A stretch of 64,000 bases of DNA, taken from assembly GCF_031583595.1 (NCBI RefSeq), contig NZ_CP134145.1:3348001-3412000 (forward strand), read 5' to 3'. A program made the translations under genes and the position numbers. The stretch is from Thalassotalea psychrophila. Lineage in GTDB: Bacteria; Pseudomonadota; Gammaproteobacteria; Enterobacterales; Alteromonadaceae. Positions 52,401 to 61,894 of this stretch are shown here, in pieces (positions within the stretch are counted from its first letter, which is position 1; the number at the start of each line of letters is the position of its first letter). The notes under the pieces are model-generated. The model saw only the letters and a program-made list of their open reading frames with translations, was not told the origin of the DNA and ran no database searches.

Positions 52401-54229
52401 GTTGGGCCATCAACATCGGTTAGTAAACCTAACCCTAACTGCCCGATAGCTTGATATTGGGTAACGTCGCCATTGCCATGAGTAACAGTGCGGCTGCCAT
52501 TATTTCTATATTCTACATTTACCAGGTCTTGGTTATCGCCATGAAAACTACTTATGGCTAAACCTCTTTCGTTGTATTGCCACGTCGACATATGGTCATC
52601 ACTATTAATCGATAGACCAGTAAGTAACGAAGAAAATTTTTCATCTTCGTAAAAATAATTACGATGATCACCACCAAATATTGAAGGAAGAGCTTTTGTC
52701 AGCATACCGTTTCCTCTTGAAGAATAGCGGTATTCTCTACTAAACCCACTATGAACATGGTCTATCTTTCCATCATCACCGTATTCAAAGCTTAAGCGTT
52801 TACCGCTTGGGTTAGTTACGTATTGCAGCTTATTACTGTCGTTATATTCTAGTGTGTAAGCATTGCCATCTAGATGGGTTATTGATTCAAGCTTTCCTGA
52901 TTGGTCGTACACTTCAACGGTATTTTGCAGCGTTTCAAAACGCCACTTTTTCGAACTAAATGATAATGTAGAGCGAACATCGGCATAAACTGCAATCCAA
53001 CTTTTTCGGTCTTTATAGAATGTGATCACTTTGCCATCATCACGATGTAATTTTGCTAGCGTTAATAGTTCACCATTTATCTCTGCTGTGCTCGTTCGTA
53101 TAAAGCGAGAATAAGTATGAGACCATTTAGGACCAAAACCTGATGACTGGTTACTCAAACTGTTGTAATAGCGAACAAAGTCTAATGGCATGAAACCCTC
53201 ACCTTGAAAATCAATCTCCTGCTGAAATTTATTGCCGGTTATCACGTTTATTGGGTTACCAACCATTCCATCACATTGGTCGGTCTTTCCATTATTTCGT
53301 CCAGTTGCGATTAGCTCAGTAATTAAATCTTCTTCTTTGTCGGGATCTTTACCTTGTTTAACCGTAACTTGAAACTCTACCGGGTTCTCTGGCGCCCAAT
53401 AACTGGTCGCCTTGATGGTGTAAGTGCCATATTTATTTCCTGACTCGAAAAAGACTTTAGCAATACCCTCAAAGTTTGTTGTTGCCTCTATAGAGTCAAT
53501 TTTTGAACCGGAAGTGCCTTGCTTAAAAATATAATTAAGGCCGCCACTTTCTTTACCTTTCGGGCGAGCAATCACTTCAAAGGTAACTAGTTTATTAGGG
53601 GTGCCAGAAACATTGTCATAATCAATAAGCTTTAACGCCAGTGGTTCAATAGAGTTGTCGTTTTCATAAACAGTTAAGTTAGCGCCGTTGGTTATTTGCA
53701 TAGCACGGCCTTTAACTTCGAAGGACTCAGCGGTTACCAAAGTTTCGATACCAGCAGAAACATCATAGGTTTCAATTGTCCAGGTACCCACTTGGTTGCC
53801 AACAAAATGAGCCGACTCTACCCACCAACCTGGTTTCATGCAGCTGATATCGAATAGCTCTATCCAACATGTACCTGTCCATTTTATTCCACCGTCATCA
53901 ATTACGTTTCCATCAGGTTCGATAAGTTTCCAAATAATTTCATCGCCAGAGGCAATACCATAATCAATAATCTCTATTTTCCTGGAAACGTGAGAATTGA
54001 TCCGTGCAGGTGAACCTGCCGAAACTGTATAGATAGGACGTTTGGTCCACTCCGTACCAGAGTTCGCTACATGATCTTCATCTTCATAACCGCGTAAAGA
54101 TCCTAAAGGCTTATGAAAAGGTTGTACCGCATTAGCGGCAATAGAAAATAACATGGCGATTAAGATGAATAATCGTATAAATAGTAAACGGGTTGTTGGA
54201 TAGCAAGATCCATAAAAGATTGGGCGCAT
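49421..54229 (-). CDS. Secreted RHS/YD-repeat protein with variable C-terminal domain
   Basis: A 1602-residue protein. A signal peptide is visible near residues 13-35 (LLFIRLFILIAMLFSIAANA), followed by an Ig/invasin-like region to about 290. A DUF6531 region opens with GNPINVITGNKFQQEIDFQ and many YD repeats follow (FTYDANNRPTSVTDANGN and similar). The RHS core signature is DYDPTTGRYIQSDPIGLNGG with YTDPLGL near residue 1468. The last 135 residues (CADMSFMNDNFAFAKMFG to GEKCKCE) form a variable domain rich in small residues. A strong AAGGAGGAG ribosome site precedes the ATG. No PAAR or VgrG is near, so export is probably by Sec. A contact or toxin role is likely but unproven. Confidence 0.9.
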   Translation of the reverse strand: MRPIFYGSCYPTTRLLFIRLFILIAMLFSIAANAVQPFHKPLGSLRGYEDEDHVANSGTEWTKRPIYTVSAGSPARINSHVSRKIEIIDYGIASGDEIIWKLIEPDGNVIDDGGIKWTGTCWIELFDISCMKPGWWVESAHFVGNQVGTWTIETYDVSAGIETLVTAESFEVKGRAMQITNGANLTVYENDNSIEPLALKLIDYDNVSGTPNKLVTFEVIARPKGKESGGLNYIFKQGTSGSKIDSIEATTNFEGIAKVFFESGNKYGTYTIKATSYWAPENPVEFQVTVKQGKDPDKEEDLITELIATGRNNGKTDQCDGMVGNPINVITGNKFQQEIDFQGEGFMPLDFVRYYNSLSNQSSGFGPKWSHTYSRFIRTSTAEINGELLTLAKLHRDDGKVITFYKDRKSWIAVYADVRSTLSFSSKKWRFETLQNTVEVYDQSGKLESITHLDGNAYTLEYNDSNKLQYVTNPSGKRLSFEYGDDGKIDHVHSGFSREYRYSSRGNGMLTKALPSIFGGDHRNYFYEDEKFSSLLTGLSINSDDHMSTWQYNERGLAISSFHGDNQDLVNVEYRNNGSRTVTHGNGDVTQYQAIGQLGLGLLTDVDGPTCNSGASSEKTFNYDPNTNNLLSKTIDGVTTAYGDYDENGNPGYIINALGTVNERRTDFTYDASFVTKLSHVIQQSVSGGEQISHFTYDEYGHLLQQRLQGYKPDGSPIERVVSYQYNGPLGQLSSIDGPRTGVNDSYQFNFHPLAENDSNSAGLKDIVGPDGTLIKANVNYHYSGKVQSYTASNGLTVEYTYQRFVPELESYTETVEDVRRTTFITYIANSLIETITTGYGSEDATTLTFTYDIAQRLSKVSNSLGHYIEFVLDDQSNVIAENTYDESGTLQQQITNVYDNYKHLSKQTSANQMVDSIYSTDGRLLLQTDGNNVTSSFSYDELKRLTTISKDVNGTNPATANSENHFTYDANNRPTSVTDANGNTTNYSYDDVGNLLSETSPDTGISTFSYDAAGNRISVRDAKLQAFIYQFDAYNRVLNTDTLGSSNDITYFYDLCTNGIGKLCKVSKGGSEVSYTYNAFGEVTSQSQTIGNIITTVNYGYDLHGRIESITYPSGSVISYSYDMVGNIQAMDLTQNGSTQNIISDATYTFSGLLTNLNFANGLNLNKSYDLAGRTTNLTNGPLGLQHSFDGAANMLSQSNYQFSYDALNRLEVADTINGLQGFTYDKNSNRLTFTKNTIQTQYGVAIGSNLLASINALIINYDANGNRLNRNGQALQYSPYNQLSQITNVAQYKYNGLGQRIQKTLLPSSETTTFAYDLTGQLLVEIDDNGIVTGEHIYLGTMPIAILKHQANSSELFYVHTDHLNTPRAITNIDKVEIWQWQSDPFGNGLANSDVNLDGTTFDYNKRFPGQYYDGESGLHYNYYRDYDPTTGRYIQSDPIGLNGGMNTFGYVGGNPLKYTDPLGLCADMSFMNDNFAFAKMFGFDSISEADNSMRVAAHQIGRDIDQQMTLSNASLVAGLMPGGALPSLGFAALDLVVNGNKKDLVSAGMSAGTEAAMNTYFTRGGNIPLKGKMGVLKQVGTHVLQLVVGNAAGEKCKCE

Positions 54230-54392
54230 ATCTCCTCCTTGAGATTAAATACCTTAATGATGTAGTAGCCAATTATTGTGGCTTGGTTCACGCAACTCCT
54301 TTGCGCGTTAAATCATAATTAAGGCTAGTTTAGAAATTCAGGAATGCAAAATTTTTCGATACTAATTGCGAATAGAGTATGATCTACCTTCG

Positions 54393-54835
54393 AATACGCT
54401 GCGCTTAGAATACGTCATGCCCGGCTCACGTCATGCCCGGCTCGTTCGGGTATCGGGTATCCATAAAGAGCAGGAACAAAGAGGAAAGCTAGATTACCGC
54501 CTTCGCGGCAATGACGGGGGGTGGAGGAAGTTACAAGAAGATGAGCTGTCATACTCGACTCTCATCATGCCCGTGTCTCGTCATGTTCGACTCTCGTCAT
54601 GCCCGACTTGTTCGGGTATCCATAAAAGCATGGATTACCGCCTTCGCGGCAATGACAGGGGGTGGCGGAAGTAACAAGAAGATGAGCGGTCATGCTCGGC
54701 TAGTCATGCCAGACTCTCGTCACGCCCGTGTCTCGTTATGCCCTGCTCGACTCTTGACATGCCCGCCTCTCGTCATCCCCAACTTGTTCGGGGATCCATA
54801 AAAGCATGGATTACCGCCTTCGCGGCAATGACAGA
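54393..54835. repeat. Cluster of dispersed REP-like elements
   Basis: At least three copies of GGATTACCGCCTTCGCGGCA or a close variant (54492, 54632 and 54808) alternate with GTTCGGGTATCCATAAA elements near 54420-54470, 54600-54625 and 54785-54800, joined by decayed CTCGTCATGCCCG units. No gene seen. The region separates the RHS gene from the M13 peptidase gene. Confidence 0.9.
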
Positions 54836-54887
54836 GATAAGCTACGGGAATGACAGCGATAACGCTAGGTAACTTTCGAGATAAACA

Positions 54888-54912
54888 AAAACGCGCCTTA
54901 TAGGCGCGTTTT
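54888..54912 (-). terminator. Strong intrinsic terminator
   Basis: Perfect 11-bp stem AAAACGCGCCT/AGGCGCGTTTT with a 3-base loop. On the minus strand the stem ends in TTTTTG. It lies 190 bp downstream of the M13 peptidase stop and is the likely end of that transcript. Confidence 0.85.
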
Positions 54913-54964
54913 GAATGTTTAGATCCTGATTTGAGATCCTGAAACAAGTTCAGGACAATACTAA

Positions 54965-55099
54965 CGATTCGAATACACTATCGTTTCGAATACGGTACTT
55001 CGTACCTCCTAATACGCTGTGCTTCGATAACTACTTCGGAATGAAATGTATTCGTAGTGCAACGTATTCGAAGGCGCAGAGCGCCGTATTCGTAACTTA
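54965..55099. repeat. Long palindromic CGAATACG element after the M13 peptidase gene
   Basis: Begins ACACTATCGTTTCGAATACG, ends CCGTATTCGTAACTTAG, 5 bp from the stop codon of the minus-strand gene. It resembles the element at 33680-33776. Confidence 0.85.
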
Positions 55100-55103
55100 G
55101 TTA

Positions 55104-57170
55104 TTACCAGATTTTTACGCGTTTTTCAGGAGCGATGTACATTTTATCGCCTTCTTTAACGTCGTATGCTTGGTAAAACTCATCCATGTTAGATAGTGAG
55201 CCAAGTGCTCGGTAGTGACCTGGTGAGTGGCTATCAGTTGCTAAACGTTCACGAGCAGCTTTTTCAGTGTGCTTTTGACGCCAGATTTGCGCGTAGCCCA
55301 TAAAGAAGCGTTGATCGCCAGTTAAGCCGTCAATTACCGGAGCTTCTGCACCATTTAATGATGTTTTGTATGCACGGTAAGCGATAGTTAAACCAGATAA
55401 ATCACCGATGTTCTCACCTAACGTAAGTTCACCATTTACATGAGTATCTTCGAATGGGAAGTAACCATTGTATTGCTCAACAAGTTGCGCTCCACGTTTA
55501 GAGAATTCAGCTAAATCTTGCTCTGTCCACCAGTTTTTCATGTTACCTTCGGCATCGTATTTACTGCCTTGGTCATCAAAACCGTGGCCCATTTCGTGAC
55601 CGATAACAGCGCCAATACCACCATAGTTAACAGCTTCATCTGCTTCTAGGTTAAAGAATGGTGGTTGTAAAATAGCGGCAGGGAAAACAATTTCATTTAC
55701 TGTTGGGTTGTAATAAGCATTAACTGTTTGTGGTGTCATGCCCCATTCCCATGTATGGATAGGACCACCTAGTTTTTCTATTGATTTAGCAAAGTCTACT
55801 TTATCAACGTTAACTAAGTTAGCAATTAAATCATCATTTGAGATAGATACGGCTGAGTAATCTTCCCATTTGTCTGGGTAACCAATTTTAGGAGTAAAGG
55901 CAGCAAGTTTAACACGAGCGGCTTTTTTAGTATCAGCAGACATCCACTCTAATTCGTCAATAGACTCACCGTAAGCAGAACGTAAATTTTCAACTAATGT
56001 AACCATACGAGACTTAGCTGTAGGTGTGAAGTGACGTTTAACATACACTTTACCAATAATTTCACCTAAGTTACCGTTAATTAAACTAACACCACGTTTC
56101 CAACGAGGCTTTTGCTCTTGCTGACCGTTAATTGTTTTACCGAAAAATTCGAAGTTTTGCGCTGCAATATCATCGTTCAGGTAAGATGCAAAACCACCAA
56201 CAACTTGCCAGTTTAAGAATGTTTTCCAAGTGTCCATATCGGTACTTGCAACAATTTCACCAAAACCTTCAACAAAGTCAGGTTGGTTAATAATGATATT
56301 TGCTTGATCTTGAACGCCTAAAGTTTCTAACCAAATGTTCCAGTTAAAGCTTTCAGTTAAAGTATTTAATTTAGCGGTTTCAAACTTATTGTAGCGCGCT
56401 TCACTGTCACGTGTAGCCACACGAGTCCAATGTAATTTAGCCATTTTAGTTTCAAGTGCCATAATCGATTCAGCAGATGCTTGAGGGTTATCAAGGCCAG
56501 CTAATTCAAACATTTTTGTAATATGAGCAACGTAAGCGGCACGCATTTCTACAAAACGTGCATCTTCTTTAAAATAGTAGTCGCGATCAGGAAGACCTAA
56601 GCCCGAATGCCAAACATGGCCGGCATAAGTACTTGAGTCTTTTGCATCAACAGATACGTAGTAGTATAGCGGTGAATCTAAACCCATAATTTGTGCTTTA
56701 GCAAAAAATGCAGCTAAGTCATCTTTTGTTTTAAGGGCTGCAACGTCGGCTAAAAATGGTGCTACAGGTTTAACACCTAACGTGTTTAACTTCTCAACGT
56801 TCATAAATGAACGGAATAAGTCAGCAACTTTTTGCTCATCTGAACCTGCTGTTAGTGCTTCAGCGGCAGCAAGTTCTTCAATGATAACATTTACGTCTTC
56901 GTCAGATTTATCACGTAGGTCATAAAAAGAACCGATAGAGGTTTTGTCAGCAGGAATAGCGTTTGTATCTTCCCACTTACCATTAACGTAAAGGTAAAAG
57001 TCATCTTGTGGACGTACATTTTCGCCCATGTTAGCGCGATCGATACCTGATGCTAATGGTGTTTTTTGTGTTTGTACTTCAGCGGCTGACTCTGCAGTGT
57101 TTGCAGCTTCATTACAACCTGCTAAAAGTAGTAATGACGAGCATACAACGCCCGTTAATAATGATTTCAT
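55104..57170 (-). CDS. M13 family metallopeptidase (PepO/neprilysin-like) lipoprotein
   Basis: A 688-residue protein. A lipobox is seen at the N-terminus (SSLLLLAGC, Cys19), so the protein is exported and lipid-anchored. The zinc site is HEMGH at residues 525-529 (VIGHEMGHGFDDQG) with the third ligand in ENIGDLSG (Glu586, Asp590); FYLYVNGKWEDTNAIPADKTS near residue 58 is also typical. The C-terminus ends KRVKIW. It cleaves short peptides, probably in the periplasm. GGAAGAGAG precedes the start. It appears monocistronic. Confidence 0.94.
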   Translation of the reverse strand: MKSLLTGVVCSSLLLLAGCNEAANTAESAAEVQTQKTPLASGIDRANMGENVRPQDDFYLYVNGKWEDTNAIPADKTSIGSFYDLRDKSDEDVNVIIEELAAAEALTAGSDEQKVADLFRSFMNVEKLNTLGVKPVAPFLADVAALKTKDDLAAFFAKAQIMGLDSPLYYYVSVDAKDSSTYAGHVWHSGLGLPDRDYYFKEDARFVEMRAAYVAHITKMFELAGLDNPQASAESIMALETKMAKLHWTRVATRDSEARYNKFETAKLNTLTESFNWNIWLETLGVQDQANIIINQPDFVEGFGEIVASTDMDTWKTFLNWQVVGGFASYLNDDIAAQNFEFFGKTINGQQEQKPRWKRGVSLINGNLGEIIGKVYVKRHFTPTAKSRMVTLVENLRSAYGESIDELEWMSADTKKAARVKLAAFTPKIGYPDKWEDYSAVSISNDDLIANLVNVDKVDFAKSIEKLGGPIHTWEWGMTPQTVNAYYNPTVNEIVFPAAILQPPFFNLEADEAVNYGGIGAVIGHEMGHGFDDQGSKYDAEGNMKNWWTEQDLAEFSKRGAQLVEQYNGYFPFEDTHVNGELTLGENIGDLSGLTIAYRAYKTSLNGAEAPVIDGLTGDQRFFMGYAQIWRQKHTEKAARERLATDSHSPGHYRALGSLSNMDEFYQAYDVKEGDKMYIAPEKRVKIW

Positions 57171-57400
57171 CTCTCTTCCCGAATATTTTAGTTTTTTTCT
57201 AATGGTATAATTTTGTTATATTCTAATCGTATATATAATGCATTAGATTTATTTCGAGCTTGATATTACGAGGAATTAAAGTGAAGATCTAGTGTTAAGC
57301 GGCAAGATTAATGATTTGTTACAAGTTTAATTGTACAAGTGTAATGTTTTGTTGGCAGATTAACTTGATTTTTACAAGCATTGATCATTATTCATCAATT
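57171..57400. promoter_or_regulatory. Upstream region of the M13 peptidase gene
   Basis: AT-rich with no gene visible; must contain the peptidase promoter. No motif with clear spacing was identified. Confidence 0.35.
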
Positions 57401-57426
57401 AAAAAAAAGACGCCTCACGACGTCTT
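57401..57426 (-). terminator. Intrinsic terminator downstream of cysC
   Basis: Stem AAGACG/CGTCTT with an 8-base loop, followed on the minus strand by a run of eight T. It lies about 340 bp past the cysC stop and is the likely end of the SLC13-cysC transcript. Confidence 0.7.
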
Positions 57427-57611
57427 AGATATTTCTTTACGGGTTAAAGTAGCTGCGAAACTATAACCTTTAAATGTGCGAGCATTTAAATTTAATATGA
57501 TAGATATTAAATGCAAGTTATAAGCCAGTAAAAATGACTCTAACGTTTACAATACGTTAATCCATTTGGCTACTTAAGTCTCTTAGCTGTTGTAAAGAAT
57601 ACTGACAAAAA

Positions 57612-57774
57612 TCTAGGCTCGAATACGTTACACTCCGGATACGTTTCACTACGAATACGCTGACGCTTCGATAGCTACTTCGTGATTCGAAATGAAATGT
57701 AATCGTAGTAGCGAAGCTACGTACTCGAAGGTACAAAGTACCGTATTCGTAGCGGCAGCGTATTCGTTACTTAG
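57612..57774. repeat. Long palindromic CGAATACG element spanning the cysC stop codon
   Basis: The longest copy, with several nested CGAATACG/CGTATTCG arms, ending in CGTATTCGTTACTTAG. The TTA at 57767-57769 is the cysC stop, so the last codons of cysC lie within the repeat end. Confidence 0.85.
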
Positions 57775-58375
57775 TTAAGTAACCATTTACTTCTAAGTAA
57801 CTCACAATTTGCATAGCACATTGTTCAATGCTTTTGTCTGCAGTTTTTACATGAATTTCTGGTGTTACAGGGGTATCGTAAGTTGAATCGATACCAGTGA
57901 AGTCTTTGATCTCACCTGCTCGTGCCATTTTGTATAAACCTTTAGGGTCACGTTGCTCACAAATTTCTATTGGTGTGTCGATGAACACTTCAATAAATTC
58001 ACCTTGCTCTAACATGTTTCTTGCCATGTCACGATCAGATTGAAACGGTGAAATAAATGCCGTGCTACAAATCAAGCCTGAATCGACAAATAATTTACCT
58101 ACTTGGCTTATGCGTCTGATGTTTTCTATTCGGTCTTCATCACTAAAGCCTAAGTCACCATTTAAACCATGACGAACATTATCACCATCTAGCAAGTAGG
58201 TGTGGCATTGACGTTGAAACAATATATCGTCAACAGCATTAGCCACAGTAGATTTTCCCGAGCCGCTTAAACCGGTATACCAAAGCAAACAAGGCTTTTG
58301 ATTTTTTAATTGAGCACGCTCTTGCTTAGTTACAAGGTGAGCATGCCATACTGTGTTTTCAGTTTTTTGAGTCAT
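57767..58375 (-). CDS. cysC: Adenylylsulfate kinase
   Basis: A 202-residue protein with P-loop [14 protein letters not shown] near residue 36, [18 protein letters not shown], and [30 protein letters not shown], all typical of APS kinase. It converts adenylylsulfate to PAPS in the cytoplasm for sulfate assimilation or sulfation. It is the last gene of the sulfate group, 11 bp after the permease gene. Its C-terminus (NGYLTK) is formed at the boundary with a repeat element. Confidence 0.96.
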   Translation of the reverse strand: MTQKTENTVWHAHLVTKQERAQLKNQKPCLLWYTGLSGSGKSTVANAVDDILFQRQCHTYLLDGDNVRHGLNGDLGFSDEDRIENIRRISQVGKLFVDSGLICSTAFISPFQSDRDMARNMLEQGEFIEVFIDTPIEICEQRDPKGLYKMARAGEIKDFTGIDSTYDTPVTPEIHVKTADKSIEQCAMQIVSYLEVNGYLTK

Positions 58376-58386
58376 AATGATTATCT

Positions 58387-60120
58387 TTATTTAAACGGAA
58401 ATATTAGTGGGATCATATATAACACCACTGCACTATAAGTTATTGAAATTGGCAGGCCAACTTTAACAAAGTCTTTTAATCGGTAGTTACCGGCATTGTA
58501 TACCATTACGTTAGTTTGATACCCATATGGGCTGATAAAACTACCACTGGCACCAAACGCTACAGCCATGATAAAAGGTAACGGGTTGGCATCTAAACCA
58601 ATCGCAATATTATAAGCGATTGGGAAAATAAGTGCTGCTGCAGCATTGTTTGTAATTGCTTCAGTTAACAATAATGTAATTAAAAACACCGCAACAAAAG
58701 CTATCATCACGCTTTTATCTTGTAAAAAACCATGAACTAAATCAGCAATAACTTGAGAAACACCAGTTCCTTCTAAAGCCGTTGCTAACGTTAATGCACT
58801 CACAACAATTAACCAAATTTCTAACGGAAAGCGACGCTTTATTTCATTGATAGATAAACAATTAAAAGCAAATAATGCTGCCATATAAAACATTAAGCAC
58901 TTAAGTAACGATATTTCAAAAATGACAGATGTACTAATAGCACCAAGAAAACCAAACAGAGTAAATTTATCACGCCAGCCAGACAGCATATCTTCCGGTT
59001 CAACACCGGTTAAAATGAAAAAGTTTTTCGTTAAGTTCGTACGACTTACAAAGTCATTACCTACCGCAAGGACTAAAAAATCACCTGACTGAATAACTAA
59101 ATCACCCAATTTACCCGATAATGTAGAGCCTTCTCGCCTAATAGCAACAACAGCTGCGTCAAACCTAGCTCTAAAGCCTGCTTGTTTGAGTGTCATACCG
59201 ATAATGGCCGAACCTGGCTTGATTAATACTTCAGTAAGGTTGTCACGCAATAAACCATCTTGTTCAGCAAACAATTGCAAGCCGTCAAACTGTTGCAGTA
59301 CGAACACTTTAGAAATATCACCGGTAAAAATAAGTTTATCACCCGGTTGGATATATTCTTCTGGCGTTACTGGCGAAATTAAATGGCCATGGCGAATAAT
59401 TTCGATTAAAAATAATGAGTCCATGCTACGTAAACCATTATCTTCAATAGACCTGCCAATCAGCTTAGATTCTCGCATTACTTCTGCTTCGACAAAGTAA
59501 TGCTTGTCATCCTTTGAATCGGCGGCTGTTTTAGGTAGTGCTCTAATGCGAATAAATAACACCAGTAAACACGCCCCCATTGCAGCTAAGCCAACCAAGG
59601 TAAAGTCAAAGAACTTTAAACTAGGCAAGCCTCGCTCTATCAGCATTGAATTTACAATAAGGTTCGTTGAGGTACCAACTAATGTTAATGTACCACCTAA
59701 AATTGCGGCGTAAGAAAGGGGTAACAATAACCGACCGGGGTTAATAAATTTATTATTCTTTATCGGAGAAATTAACGTCGCAACAACAGCTGTGTTATTA
59801 AGAATTGCCGATGCAAATGCCGTTGTTAGTAAAGTTTTAACATAAGATGAGGTTACCGATTTACTGATAAGACGGCTGGCCAATAAGCGTAAAAAGCTTG
59901 TACGTTCAAACGCAAAAGAGCAGTTTATTAATAGTATTAAGGTTATTAACCCGGGGTTAATAGCGTTATTAAAGATTTGTTCGGTTGTAACAAAAGATAA
60001 AGTAAGGCAGGCCATGGTCGCGGCGGCAAAGACACGCTCAGGGCTATTTTGATACTTCACTAATCCGATTAATGTGCCAGCAAAAATCGCTAACATCATC
60101 CATTGATCAATGCTGAGCAT
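58387..60120 (-). CDS. SLC13/DASS family permease with RCK_C domains (probable sulfate uptake)
   Basis: A 577-residue membrane protein with about 11-12 segments. Conserved DASS features are [27 protein letters not shown] (first SNT-like motif) and [22 protein letters not shown] (second). Between them, at about 205-370, lie two soluble RCK_C-like (TrkA-C) domains ([27 protein letters not shown]). Such proteins between cysN and cysC are usually sulfate/sodium symporters; the substrate is inferred from context. An AAAAAGG precedes the start. A perfect heptamer repeat lies upstream. Confidence 0.9.
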   Translation of the reverse strand: MLSIDQWMMLAIFAGTLIGLVKYQNSPERVFAAATMACLTLSFVTTEQIFNNAINPGLITLILLINCSFAFERTSFLRLLASRLISKSVTSSYVKTLLTTAFASAILNNTAVVATLISPIKNNKFINPGRLLLPLSYAAILGGTLTLVGTSTNLIVNSMLIERGLPSLKFFDFTLVGLAAMGACLLVLFIRIRALPKTAADSKDDKHYFVEAEVMRESKLIGRSIEDNGLRSMDSLFLIEIIRHGHLISPVTPEEYIQPGDKLIFTGDISKVFVLQQFDGLQLFAEQDGLLRDNLTEVLIKPGSAIIGMTLKQAGFRARFDAAVVAIRREGSTLSGKLGDLVIQSGDFLVLAVGNDFVSRTNLTKNFFILTGVEPEDMLSGWRDKFTLFGFLGAISTSVIFEISLLKCLMFYMAALFAFNCLSINEIKRRFPLEIWLIVVSALTLATALEGTGVSQVIADLVHGFLQDKSVMIAFVAVFLITLLLTEAITNNAAAALIFPIAYNIAIGLDANPLPFIMAVAFGASGSFISPYGYQTNVMVYNAGNYRLKDFVKVGLPISITYSAVVLYMIPLIFPFK

Positions 60121-60143
60121 GGAAAACCTTTTTGTTTTGCTGT

Positions 60144-60199
60144 TAGGAACTAGGAACTAGGAACTAGGAACTAGGAACTAGGAACTAGGAACTAGGAAC
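60144..60199. repeat. Eight perfect TAGGAAC heptamer repeats
   Basis: Exactly eight TAGGAAC units with no errors, located 24 bp before the permease gene start and between it and the cysN terminator. Decayed relatives are at 14279-14312, 30510-30540 and 31108-31190. Tandem perfect repeats of this length can change number by slippage. Confidence 0.97.
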
Positions 60200-60277
60200 T
60201 AACATCATCAATTTTTTAATTATAAGTCAACATATACCATGCATTTTTTGCTGGCAAGATATATTGAATGATTAACT

Positions 60278-60301
60278 AAAAAGGCGACAAATGCCGCCTT
60301 T
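60278..60301 (-). terminator. Intrinsic terminator after cysN
   Basis: Stem AAAGGCG/CGCCTTT with an 8-base loop, followed on the minus strand by TTTTTAG. It lies 33 bp after the cysN stop, suggesting the permease-cysC pair has its own promoter or depends on read-through. Confidence 0.8.
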
Positions 60302-60333
60302 CTGAGTTGCAATTTTAACGGTTAGTTAAACCA

Positions 60334-61743
60334 TTAAACAGGTTTACAGTTCCACTCAGGGAAGTTCTTACGTATAAACGCATTTAATTCCACTTCTGTA
60401 GGGCTGTATTGTCTTGTTTCTTCTTCAACGTCACCTTCAAGAGTAGTGTTAGTGATCATGCCTGCACCAACAGTAACATTGGTTAAACGATCAATAATTA
60501 CAAATGACCCTGTACCTTCGACTTTGTCATAACCATCGATAACCACAGGGCCGTTAGTCGCAATATTACAAGAAGCAATTTCATTAAGCTTCATTTCATC
60601 TTCTTGAACGTGCTCTAATGTGTTGACGTTAATTCGGTAGTTGATGTTATCAATACGTCCATAAGTATTTTTAGTACCAATCTTTAATTCGTACTCTTTA
60701 CCGGGTTGCATTGCTGCATCACTCATCCAAACAATAGTTGCAGCAAACTTATCGGATACCGTAGCTAATTTATTTGAACGAACTAATACATCACCACGAG
60801 AAACGTCAATTTCATCATTTAAAGTAATGGTGATTGCTTGACCAACATGAGCAGAGTCTAACTCGCCATCGGCAGTTACAATGGCTTTAACCGATGAAGA
60901 CTTACCAGACGGTAAAGCTGTAACGATGTCGCCAATATTGATTACGCCGCCAGCAATAGTACCGCAGAAACCACGAAAATCTAGGTTTGGACGAGTAACG
61001 TACTGTACAGGTAAACGGAAATCTTCAAAGTTCTTATCAGAGTCAATTTTAACGGTGTCTAAAAGCCCCATTAATGTTGCGCCGGGGTACCAGTCCATTG
61101 CTTCTGAACGGTTTACTACGTTATCGCCTTTAAGGGCTGAAATTGGCACAAAGCGAATATCATGAAGGTTAATTTGCTCAGCAAATTCGCGATATTCAGT
61201 TTTAATTTTACGGTACTCATCTTGGCTGTATTCCACCAAGTCCATTTTGTTTACCGCAACAATGATATGTTTAATACCTAACAAAGAAGCAATGTAAGAG
61301 TGACGTTTGGTTTGTGTTTGCACGCCATAGCGCGCATCAATCATTACAATGGCTAAATCACAGTTAGATGCGCCAGTTGCCATATTTCGCGTGTATTGTT
61401 CATGACCAGGACAGTCGGCAATGATAAACTTACGCTTTTCAGTAGCAAAGTAACGATAAGCTACATCAATAGTAATGCCCTGCTCACGCTCAGATTGTAA
61501 ACCATCTACCAATAATGCTAAGTCAAACTCTTCATCAGTGGTGTTGAATTTTTTAGAATCTGCTTTGATCGATTCTAAATGATCTTCAAAAATTAATTTT
61601 GAATCATGTAACAAACGACCAATAAGAGTAGATTTACCGTCATCGACATTACCACACGTTAAAAAACGCAGCATATCTTTGTTTTCGTGTACTTTTAAAT
61701 ATTCTTCAATATCGTTTTCTAATAAAGCTTGTTCAGTGCTCAT
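60334..61743 (-). CDS. cysN: Sulfate adenylyltransferase subunit 1 (GTPase)
   Basis: A 469-residue EF-Tu-like GTPase: G1 CGNVDDGKSTLIGRLL near residue 30, G3 DCPGHEQYTRNMATGAS, G4 NKMDLV and G5 SALKG. Two beta-barrel domains follow (GFCGTIAGGVINIGD). It drives formation of adenylylsulfate from ATP and sulfate together with the CysD subunit. The length is that of CysN without a fused CysC domain, consistent with the separate cysC gene. AAAGGAAAA precedes the ATG. Confidence 0.97.
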   Translation of the reverse strand: MSTEQALLENDIEEYLKVHENKDMLRFLTCGNVDDGKSTLIGRLLHDSKLIFEDHLESIKADSKKFNTTDEEFDLALLVDGLQSEREQGITIDVAYRYFATEKRKFIIADCPGHEQYTRNMATGASNCDLAIVMIDARYGVQTQTKRHSYIASLLGIKHIIVAVNKMDLVEYSQDEYRKIKTEYREFAEQINLHDIRFVPISALKGDNVVNRSEAMDWYPGATLMGLLDTVKIDSDKNFEDFRLPVQYVTRPNLDFRGFCGTIAGGVINIGDIVTALPSGKSSSVKAIVTADGELDSAHVGQAITITLNDEIDVSRGDVLVRSNKLATVSDKFAATIVWMSDAAMQPGKEYELKIGTKNTYGRIDNINYRINVNTLEHVQEDEMKLNEIASCNIATNGPVVIDGYDKVEGTGSFVIIDRLTNVTVGAGMITNTTLEGDVEEETRQYSPTEVELNAFIRKNFPEWNCKPV

Positions 61744-61894
61744 TATTATTTTCCTTTCAATTCATGCAAATAATAACTACATGAATGATTTTTTAATTCT
61801 TTATGGGGCAATTAAGCTGTAATACTAAAACGCAGCAAAGCTGCATAGCCTTGACTCCTTACAACCTTGAATCCTTTCTAAATTTATCCGAAAT

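Noticed and set aside
54230..55103. Insertion sequence between the RHS and M13 genes
   Set aside because: No transposase frame or terminal repeats of an IS were found; the content is dispersed short repeats and a terminator.
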